This document shows positions 31,343 through 40,500 of a stretch of DNA of 64,000 nt, piece after piece. Source of the DNA: Hypomesus transpacificus (Eukaryota; Chordata; Actinopteri; Osmeriformes; Osmeridae). Both the position numbers and the translations under genes were made by a program. How positions within the stretch are numbered: position 1 is the stretch's first letter; each line of letters opens with the position of its first letter. Where the stretch lies: positions 248,001-312,000 of the forward strand of contig NC_061073.1 in NCBI RefSeq assembly GCF_021917145.1, read 5' to 3'. The notes beneath the pieces were generated by a model. The model saw only the letters and a list, made by a program, of their open reading frames with translations. It was not told where the DNA came from and made no database searches.

Positions 31343-32585
31343 TAGGTTGGTTATAGGGTTAGGGTTAGGGTTTAGGTTGGTTATAGGTCGGGTAATAGAT
31401 CATATGAAGCACATTTCTTGTAACCAGGGCTACAGAAATTAAATGTGATTAGATTGTGTAACGACTGAACCATGATGTAACCATGGTGATGGTGTAACCA
31501 TGGTGTCAAGGAGACCAGACTTACTCCCAAACTGCTCCAGAGACCTCGTCCCCAGACTCATCTCCACATCTTGTCTGCTGATCCTGCAGTACTCACACCC
31601 TGAGAACCCCTGCAGAACCAACACACACACACGTCAACACACACACACACACGATACTCACACCCTGAGAACCCCTGCAGAACCAACGCACACACACATC
31701 AACACACACACACACACATCAACACACACACCAACACGATACTCACACCCTGAGAACCCCTGCAGAACCAATACACACACACATCAACACACACACCAAC
31801 ACGATATTTACACCCTGAGAACCCCTGCAGAACCAACACATACATCAACACACACATCAACACACAACACATGCCTGAAGGACATTATCCAGCTGTTTTT
31901 CCCCGCACGCTCTCTCCCTTTCCCTCTTTCCACCCACCCACCCACCCACCCACCCACCCCTCTCTCTCTCTCTCTTAGCCTAGGGCTGTTTCTGTTGTCT
32001 ACTCTCTCAATGTGTACGTTTATAAACGTGCTTCTGAACCTGCAGAACAGGAGAGCTCAAGAATCACGTGCTCTCACTCTGGTAAAACAGGCCACTTACC
32101 GATCCTCGGGTAGGAAAAACAAGTCACTGATCACTTAAGCCACTCATTTACGTTCGTTCTAGTTCTTTGAAAAGTAGTTCTGGGAACTAAACTTGCAACC
32201 ACAGCTGTAGAGGTATTATAGCCAAGTCTATGTCATATCATTCTATTCTACTGTACTACATTTTATATTTCATCATTTAACAACCGCTTTTAACCAAAGC
32301 AAAGCATTAATAGTCCATAGAGAAAGTAGGAGATTAAGGATAAGAAATATGATTTTACATTCTTTACTGATTTACTATTTTACATTTTTACTGAGTTACT
32401 GATAGGCCTACGCCAATGAATATTTATAAGAAAAGTCGGACCAAGAACGGTTCACGAGGACGTACCTGCCGAACGCACTCCAAGCTGCAGTTTCCCGGTG
32501 CAAGCGGAGGCATGTTCACCTGTGGCCGCACTAGCTGGCTCGTGAGAGAGATAACGTGGCAGTAGATTATCGTGGTTCTCCACAT
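25284..32585 (-). CDS. Interleukin-17 receptor, closest to IL17RD (Sef), 618 aa
   Basis: Twelve exons on minus: 32585-32466, 31609-31525, 29826-29671, 29063-28945, 28680-28547, 28293-28254, 27852-27707, 27457-27386, 27268-27202, 26946-26799, 26499-26306, 25859-25284. Splice phases close to 619 codons. It has a signal peptide ([19 protein letters not shown]) and a cysteine-containing ectodomain in which [15 protein letters not shown] matches the IL17RD fibronectin-type region. One transmembrane segment follows ([22 protein letters not shown], ~324-345), then a SEFIR domain from ~395 ([35 protein letters not shown]). Receptors of this family sit at the cell surface, bind or co-bind IL-17 cytokines and signal through SEFIR-SEFIR contact with Act1; IL17RD also restrains FGF-ERK signalling. 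The C-terminus ends soon after SEFIR, so it is shorter than human IL17RD (739), and I leave the symbol open. An upstream in-frame ATG at 32675 would add 30 residues but spoil the signal peptide. Confidence 0.85.
26000..26168 (+). mobile_element. tRNA-derived SINE, full body with eroded head
   Basis: AGAGCGGTTAGGGAATCGGG, CCTTGGGCAAGGCACTTCAC and GACTAAATGTAAATGTAAAT identify the family of 54066-54256. The A box is partly deleted (TCAGAGCGG). It lies in the last intron of the IL-17 receptor gene. Confidence 0.85.
26952..27090. repeat. AGGAGGAGGGAGG purine tract
   Basis: GGAGGAGGGAGGGTGA units directly upstream (gene sense) of the acceptor of the transmembrane exon, giving it an unusually long polypyrimidine tract on minus. 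Confidence 0.85.
27886..28224. repeat. 18-bp minisatellite in the IL-17 receptor gene
   Basis: About nineteen units of CACCAGTACAACATGCTA with few substitutions (C/A at one position). 18 bp is a multiple of three, so both strands stay open and give false CCTGG- and HQYNML-repeat proteins. It is intronic, between the exons at 27707-27852 and 28254-28293. Confidence 0.95.
28750..28980. repeat. 61-bp minisatellite that contains the splice donor of IL-17 receptor exon 4
   Basis: Four units about 61 bp apart each hold the minus-strand text CATGCACACAGG|GTAC (donor points near 28945, 28884, 28823 and 28760). The first (28945) is used in the model because it keeps the frame into exon 5. The array extends downstream in the intron. 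Confidence 0.85.
29172..29640 (+). mobile_element. L2-like LINE fragment, ORF2 C-terminus
   Basis: Plus-strand translation from 29190 gives [34 protein letters not shown] and [11 protein letters not shown], matching the last ~150 residues of the ORF2 at 20084-23191. It is 5'-truncated and lies antisense in an intron of the IL-17 receptor gene. Confidence 0.9.
29875..30025. repeat. CTCAGTAGTTATAACAACA minisatellite
   Basis: About six units of GACCTCAGTAGTTATAACAA plus CACA/CATA, in intron 2 of the IL-17 receptor gene. Confidence 0.9.
30466..30552. repeat. 14-bp perfect tandem repeat (GTGCGCGCTGCAGT)
   Basis: Six perfect copies of a 14-bp GC-rich unit with PstI-like CTGCAG and CpG steps (GCGCGC). 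Near-perfect identity suggests recent expansion. Confidence 0.95.
30825..31395. repeat. Telomere-like GGGTTA array with GGTTGGTTATA spacers
   Basis: Many GGGTTA/GGGTTTA hexamers and heptamers punctuated about every 30-50 bp by TTTAGGTTGGTTATA. The G strand is on plus. It is not a pure telomere repeat and lies inside intron 2 of the IL-17 receptor gene, so it is an interstitial satellite rather than a chromosome end. Confidence 0.9.
31590..31885. repeat. ~70-bp repeat containing the splice acceptor of IL-17 receptor exon 2
   Basis: CACCCTGAGAACCCCTGCAG occurs at about 31597, 31661, 31745 and 31811. On minus each reads CTGCAG|GGGTTCTCAGGGTG, which is the exon 2 acceptor plus the first exon bases. 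(CA)n and ATCAACACAC fill the units. Only the copy next to 31609 continues into the true exon. Confidence 0.9.
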
Positions 32586-33089
32586 GCTGGCCGCGTCAAC
32601 ATGACATTGCTCAGAAAGTAAACTTGTACCGATCCTCACTGCGCTGGACGCTTCAGCTCCTGACCGATGAGGCAAGAGCTCGGGATCTGACAGCTGAGAC
32701 TATTCAGAATTCAGACGTGCGTGAGAGCAAGAGGGGTGGTGGGGGGGGGGGGGGGGATCAGAAGAAAGAACAGAGGGAAGGTGAGGGAGTGGTGTCTCCA
32801 GGCTAAATGAGCACTGCACCGAGGCAGTTAAACCTGCCAGTTAACAGCAATGGCCCTCCGGTAGACCTGTCAAGGCGAAGGCTCGTGATAGGTTGTCAGA
32901 ATTAAAGCCGACCAAGGAAAACACTTACAAAACACTGGTCAGAAGGTAGAAGCTTGGCTTGATTAGCATTTAAAGCTTGTTAATAATGTTGGTGAAATAC
33001 TGTTACAAGTATGCACTTCTGATCCTTGATTGTTGGTAGCCTATAGGCCCTATAGCTATCTACAGTGTCGTGTTGTCCAATACAGAATC

Positions 33090-33157
33090 TGGGAGTCAGG
33101 TGGCTGAGCGGTTAGGGAATCGGGCTTGTAATCTGAAGGTCGCCAGTTCGATTCGTA
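33090..33157 (+). mobile_element. tRNA-derived SINE head fused to a TIR element
   Basis: GGTGGCTGAGCGGTTAGGGA and CCAGTTCGATTCG retain A and B boxes, but the sequence breaks straight into AAAAAAAATGCCTCTTCG, the interior of the TIR element family. One element inserted into or recombined with the other. Confidence 0.75.
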
Positions 33158-33453
33158 AAAAAAATGCCTCTTCGTTGAATTGGATATACTTACAACCCAA
33201 TCAGAGCAACGTAGTGGGTTGTTTGTTGAAAACCAATTCAACCCAAGCGCTCTTTGATGAGGTGTTTGATTACGTTACTGTTGATCATCTGTCCATCATC
33301 GTTTAGGCCTAAAGCCCGCCCTGACAATTTGATTGGTCCGAACCGCTCCTGTTCGGACATAGCCTACTTTTTCCCAAAACTAGCGACCCCAGACCCAACT
33401 TCCCGAATAATTTTGTTTGTGGGCGGAGCTAAATTGGGCCGGCAGCCAGGCTA
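33158..33453. mobile_element. TIR element, copy 2, 5'-truncated
   Basis: It matches 2440-2707 and the ends of 59559-60339 (GTTGATCATCTGTCCATCAT, AAAGCCCGCCCTGACAATTT, GGCAGCCAGGCTA at the right end). The left terminus TAGCCTG is missing. Confidence 0.75.
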
Positions 33454-34551
33454 GTTGCTAAGGCCATGTTCACACTTAACTTCTTTTTCAGAAAAAGGCG
33501 CTGCCTTCAAGGCATTTTTACATGCAACCCTATGGGAAAAGGAAAAAGGCGGACGCCTATAAAAATAAATCTCTAATTCTGTTAGATATCTTCTCCCAAA
33601 TCCTTTAGAGGGGAGAACATGAGTGGAGAAAACAAAAATAAAAGAGCTTGGCCCAGATTAACCTGACATTAAAATTACCCAACAGGCGAGCGAAAATGGT
33701 AGAGCTAAATCATACACGAGTGGTTTATCCTGCAATTGGTACAACAGAAAGGCCTGGCTAGCTGGATGCAGTCATGTCAAAGCCTTATTTGCTTCCCGTG
33801 CTTGCTTTTTAAAACATTCGGAACAGATACAGCATGGACTGTTACAGGAGTTAAGGACATGAAACATTTATCTGAGGAAATAATAAAAACACGAGTGTAC
33901 GAAGCCACACATGGAGAATACAATCAAGCTCTTACGGTTTCTTCCCTTTAGCACTTATTTTTGGTTGTTCACAATGTGTACTTCTGTGTTTGGCTACCTG
34001 CAATGCTTTGGGGCTATCTTGTTGTTATTATCAGTGACCTATGCACTTTGTAAAGCTCTCTCTTGGAAGTCGCTTTGGATAAAAGCGTCTGCTAAATGAA
34101 TAAATGTAAGCTAGCCATGCTAGGCAGAGACAATATCGCTGCGCAACTGGACGAAGGTCACCCGATTGGGGTGAGGATACACATCGAAGAAGTGTGTAAG
34201 AACAGGCACGTTCCATCAAACATAATTGATTGTGTTAAATTAATCTATAAATCCTTAATATTTAGTCCTGCAGTATAGTTGTGTTTCCTAATAATACCAG
34301 GGAGTCGCTTAAGTGCCCAGATGTCTGGTTTTCAATATTTCCGAACTTAGTGTAATAATACTTATTGTCCACAAATGTGGACCTTTGCCTATAGCTGTGT
34401 GCAATAAATAAATAATTACTATTTCACAGAGCTAGATGAGATGGTTGTGAGTGAATAGTTTATTAATTACAAAGTAAACAGGACACTAAATCAGAGAAAC
34501 AAGCACAGGCCCAGAGCACAGACAGCAGAGGCCCAGACCACTGCGGACGTT

Positions 34552-37500
34552 TCACCGAATCTGAAAAGCAAAACCAACAGTTAACACTCCTTCCTGATTT
34601 CACTGCCACATCACACTTTCTAACCCCCCCAAGACCCAGTTTCATAATCTGTCAGTAATCCATTCTCCAAGGCTGCATGTTGTCACCATATAGAAAAGCA
34701 GCAGAACACTCAGGAGAGAGAACGTGTCCCAGAGCATGCTGGGAGCAGAGCGTGCTGGGAGCAGAGCATGCTGGGAGCAGAGCGTGCTGGGAGCAGAGCG
34801 TGCTGGGAGCAGAGCGTGCTGGGAGCAGAGCGTGCTGGGAGCAGAGCGTGCTGGGAGCAGAGCATGCTGGGAGCAGAGCATGCTGGGAGCAGAGCATGCT
34901 GGGAGCAGAGCATGCTGGGAGCAGAGCATGCTGGGAGCACAGCACAGTCGACTAACAGTGAAGACTAGGATACTAACCATAGAGGGGGTGGCTGTGGTTC
35001 TAGTAGGATACTAACCATAGTCTGTGGTTGTGGACTACTCACCGTGTACTTGTCCCATTTCTTCTCGGGGTCATACGGCTCCCAGCGACTGGCAGGGAAG
35101 ATGTGCTTGTTCTTCTCGTACCAGCTCCTCAGAACCACCTTGCCTGCATGGGACTGGGACGGAGGCCTGGTCAGACTGGCTCTGCACACACCTGCTACAA
35201 GTGTGTTACAGGTGTGGATGTGTGTTACAGGTGTGGGTGTGTTACATGTGGATGTGTGTTACATGTGGATGTGTGTTACAGGTGTGGGTGTGTTACAGGT
35301 GTGGGTGTGTTACATGTGGGTGTGGGTGTGTGTTACAGGTGTGGGTGTGTGTTAAAGGTTAAGCAGTAAACCCCACCTCATCTTTCTCCACAGTGGCGTC
35401 GTTCACCAGGCGGATGTCATCGTGGACGTCAAAGCTGAAGAGAGGACCTGGACCAGAGCAGGACACAGTCAGCCAGCAGGGGGCAACAACCACACACATC
35501 CTTCAGGAACCACACACATCCTTCAGGAACCATTCCTGTTCACGAATCACTTCATTATTCGTTAGGGAGCCAATCAGGGAGTTTTTCTCCTTTCAGGTTG
35601 AGGGCTGCAGGGCCGTTGGCATGGTTACGCCCATCTGGCCTGCCTGGGTAGTCCAGGTGAGACTCACCTGATTTGCCTCTGGCTTTAGTTACGATGAAGT
35701 CATAGAAGCTGTGGTGCTGGAAGAGAACATCAGTAATATTATAGAAACACAATCCTCTATAGTAGATACTATATAGACAGTTTTCTCTTTGTTAGATAGT
35801 ATAATATGTTAAGTTCAGTGTACGAGGTTGTGTGTGTGTCCGAACTCACATGAGGAATGATCAAATCCTCTTTGATGTACATCAGCTGCTCAACACCAGC
35901 TGCCCTGCAGAGAGCAGTCAGGGGTTAGAGGTTCAAGTCAAGGGTTCAAGTCAGCTGAGGCAAAATCAAGAAGCATTCAAAAGTTCCCCTCTACCCTATC
36001 CTTCCCCTCATCCTGCCTCCTCCATCCTCCTCTCCTCACCTCCCTCCCCCTTCTCCTCACCTGAGTTCACTGAAGTCCTTCCTAAGAACTTCCAGAGCTT
36101 TCTGCAGGAACTGCTGGATGGTGTTGCCTTTCTTCATCTGTAGCGACACACACGCAGAAATATCATCAACATGAGCTAGCTCCACCAGGACCAGCATCCT
36201 CCCCAGTACCAGCATCCTCCCCATCACCACCATCCTCCCCAGCACCACCATCCTCCCCAGCACCACCATCCTCCCCAGCACCACCATCCTCCCCAGCACC
36301 ACCATCCTCCAGCACCACCATCCTCCCCAGCACCACCATCCTCCAGCACCACCATCCTCCCCAGCACCACCATCCTCCAGCACCACCATCCTCCCCAGCA
36401 CCACCATCCTCCCCAGCACCAGGAGGGCCAGCCTACCTTGACTGTCTTCCGATGTCCAGATCCATCCCAGTAGCTGAACGTGATCTCAATCTCCTCACCT
36501 GGACGACACACACACCTGAACAATACATCCTACTGTCTGACAGACCCTCAATGTGTGTGTGAGAGTGTGTATGAGTGAGTATCTGAGTGTGTGTTGCTCA
36601 CCTTTGATCTTCTCCTGCTTCCTTTCCCACTCCTGCCTCAGTTCCTCTCTCAGGCGGTTCTCCTCCTCCTGGGGGAGGAGAGGGTGGAGGAGGGGGGGAG
36701 GAGAGGGGGGGGGGAGAGAGGGGGGAGGAGAGGGGGGAGGAGGGGGGGACCAACATTCAGGTACCAAGCATTGGGTCTCTTTACTCAATCTTTAAAACTA
36801 ACTCTGTTGTGGTTGTGTGAGTGTGTTCTATACATTATCGGTTAGATCTGTCCAGTAACCCTTACTGACGTCCTCACCTTGTGTTTAACACACTGTATGG
36901 GTTAGATCTATTAGGGTTATCGTCAGTGATAACCCTCACCCTGAGGGTTATCCTCGTCCTCACCTCTCGGTCCCGGTCAGGCAGGAAGCTGGTGTCCACA
37001 TCTGGGTTCTTCCCCAACTTCCTCTTCTTTACAGGGAAATCTAGAAACAGACATGGGGTACTGTAATCTGTTACACCATACATCTATAGAGAACAGGTAT
37101 AATCTGTTATACCATATATCTATGGAGGAAAAGTATAATCTGTTATACCATACATCTATGGAAGACGGGTATAATGTGTTAAATTATACATCTATGTATT
37201 TGGTGGTTGTTACGTTCCAGGACCCCTCCCTGTTTGTTTGCACTCTGTCCTGTCCCTGTCTGTTCTCCAAGGGTTCCAGGTCCTGCCCTCCTGTGGTCCA
37301 ATCAGTGTCCCCCAATCAGTGGCAGCCAATCGGAGGCACTCAATTACCTTCAATTACACATCTGCTCCTGCCCCGCCTGGTTTTCCTTTGCTATTTAAGT
37401 TCCTTTGTTCCCTCCTGTTGGGAGGAGGGTTTGTCTGTTGTTGCCATTAAGTCCTTGACTGGGTGATGTATGGTTTATATGGTCTGTGTATACCCAGTGT

Positions 37501-40500
37501 TGTGCCGTTTGTTTAAACCCTGGGGGGAAGGGGGAGTCCTGTAGGTTAGACGCCCATGGGCTTACATTCTACCCGTAGGATTACTTTATCTATACACCCT
37601 AGGTAAGACCCTGGGCGGACCACTCCCTGTATTGTTTTGTTTAGGGCGCCTTACTTGTGTGCCAGATATGTTTGTATAGGGGGCGGTTGACAGGCTAGGG
37701 GAGGTTACCTATTTGATTTCTTTGCTTTGGTCCCACTAAGCCCCTTTCTCCCAGCCCCCTTGTTTGGTCTTTGTCGTGCCCTGTGATTCCTGTTCTTTAC
37801 ATTGGTATGTGCGAGGAGAAAATAAACTCCCTATATTTTCCGTTACCCCGGCTGTTCTGTGTCGCTTTCCTTATTGCCCACGCTCCTCAAACCTGGTTCC
37901 GCGGTTAGTAGTTGCAGCGGGTTACGTTTCCCTGCCTTCCAGAGGGATTCGTAACAGTGGTTGGCCCAATTTGACAGAAGGGAAGCTATATAACATCATA
38001 TTGATAACATCCTATTGATAACATAATAACTGTGAAACTCACAGAACTCCTCTTCCTCCTCCTCCTCCTCCTCCTCCTCTTCATCCTCCTCCTCCTCGTC
38101 TTCATTATCATCTTCCTCCTCGTCGGGATTGAAGGATAAACTGGCAATCTTCCTCTTCTGCTCCTCCTTCCTCTTCCTCTCCTTCTGCTTCTCAAGTTTC
38201 CTAAACACACACACACACACAGGATAAAGACATTACACACACACTAGGGGGGGGGGGGGGAACAGACCCTGGAACACTTTATTGACGATACAGTACTGTC
38301 ATAGCTTATTGCTTCATTACACCATATTATTTGATAATATGGCTACAGTGTACATTTGTAAAGTTGTCAACTTTAGAATTATTCATAGGTATAAATTTAG
38401 GGTGGGACAGTTGGGACCAATGTTAGGAAACATGTAATTGTTACCACCAATAATTGCAAGTCTAAACATATTTTTTTCATTCTTTTAAAAGTCTCTGCTC
38501 CACAATTGGTTAGCCTAATGAAGGGAGACTGGCGTTTTGGAATGGAAGGGAGAAAACAGGACAGAGTAACCATACCTGCAAACTTGTGACTTTTCAGTGA
38601 AAATAGCCGTTTTGAATGGAAAAAAAATTCATCCACGTGAATCGTGTAGATCCGGAGAGTTTTTATTTGGGGGGGGATACAATTTCCCATAAACGAGAGT
38701 TTCAAAAACCTACTGCGGTTGTCTTCACAATAAAGCATCTTTGGTGATACGTCAGGCGAGTCATTTGGCCAATCACAATCAAGTGAACTGCAGCGTCTTC
38801 TCTGAAAAGGCTACAGTAGTCAGCTTGTCGACTAGTCAGCTTGTCAGCTAACGTAAGATCAGCAAAATGTTGTGCAGTAGCCTACCTACTAGTGATGGGA
38901 AGTTCGGTTCATTTTACTGATTCGGATCTTTGAATCTCGTTCAGGTACGAATATGAATGTCTGTTGAATCTCGAATATGAAACTGATTTCACCTCGGTCA
39001 GGATGCGCGCGCAATTTGGCTGCAGAAAACTGGGAAAGGATAACATTTAAAACGGCAAAAGGACCACACGGATCACAAAAATAGTTAGATTTAAAAAGAC
39101 CAAAAAAGTCGAGGAGGACAGCCTTGATCTGTCGCATCAAAATGTTGATTTGGGTCACGGAAGTCTTGAAATTTGAGTGAGAATGTTGGCCGGTATGGAC
39201 CGCATAGTCGAGCGGCAGCTATGTCTCCACGTCATGTCACAGTTCATAATTTAACAGTTTTACAGTCAATTCTGCATCTAAAAAGTTGAGCAAAGCCGCT
39301 GCCAAGAGATATTGGAATTCTGCTTTAAGGCAGCTGGTCCGATTATTTTTGTGATTTGTTTAAACTGGCAATCTAAGTGAGACTGCGACTAGTCGCGCAC
39401 TGGCAGTGTACACAATGTTGTATTTCACTCCATACTACAACAGAAACGTCAGGGAGGACTGCCCATCGTAGATACGAGCCTGCTGAAGATAGCCAGCATC
39501 TCGGATTTCTTTAATCAAGCCTGTTTCATTTATCATTTGCCTGAGAAAGCGACCTCCATTAGCCAGGCTAGTTTTGCCCGATCACTTGGTCAGGCTATTT
39601 ATGTATCGGGGTCAATTGACTTTTGTGCATTGACAAGTGAAACGTAAATATACTTGTCCAAAGGACAAGTGCCTCAAAAAGTTACTGTCAAGCCCTGTAA
39701 TCCCTTGAACAGAGATATATGATGACCTGATCGACACTCCAAGTGTATTATACCCGGTAGAAGTTCATCTTTTGCAACCGACATGCGCAGTTGAGCCAGC
39801 TTGACAGTCGTGTGACGCAAGGTGAAAATTGGTCAGGCCGATCAGGTCCAAGCTCCTTCACTTTGTGCTTTTCTTTATTTTATTTTTTTCAAAGGGTGTA
39901 TTTTTAAGCGACTTGACTGAATTTCAAGTTTCCATCATGACGTTAGCCAGCTAGCCAGCTTGATAACGTTAGAGCTATGGTAGCTACAAGTTCAGTTCTG
40001 AGAGAACACCATGACAACGAAAATAAACTTCTTAAATGAGTTGAGTGATGCTTTTTTGTTTTTTTTTATCGGATACATCGATTAATCGAAAAAAGAATCG
40101 ACAGATTAATCGATTATTAAAATAATGGTTAGTTGCAGCCCTATAAAAGATACCAAATCCCATCCCGATATTTGTTATACTGAAAACTAAATTCAGATTC
40201 CACTCCGTTTCATTCTACTTTACTGTGGCGAATATGGATCGGAAATCCTTTTGTTCATAACCCCTTTGAGAATGTAATTGTCAGTTTAATGCTACATTAG
40301 GTGTTCGGGGCTACTGCAGCACTCTATAGAGTAGGCAAACTGAGCATTTGATTTGACATGATTTGAAAATGTTGCTAGCTAACATGTCAAAAAACCTTTG
40401 AAATTAACTGTATTTCATAAGTAATCATATACTTTGTGTATATTACAATTAAGTTTAGGGTTTTAACTATACAAAACATCAAAAATCACAAATTTTGACA

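Larger units (their letters stand above)
32600..34440. other. Intergenic between IL-17 receptor and fam50a; repeat fragments
   Basis: No gene is seen. Identified pieces are a G run at 32738-32757, the truncated SINE head and TIR element at 33090-33453, and a SINE-type tail at 34030-34108. 33460-33560 (GCCATGTTCACACTTAACTT, CAAGGCATTTTTACATGCAA) looks like another dispersed repeat. 34110-34440 is A/T-rich and unassigned. Confidence 0.55.

Noticed and set aside
30825-31395. A true telomere or assembly end
   Set aside because: The array is flanked by unique gene sequence on both sides and has non-telomeric spacers.
34642-35014. Overlapping open frames such as [16 protein letters not shown]
   Set aside because: A 16-bp minisatellite in the last fam50a intron; the fam50a splice model passes over it.
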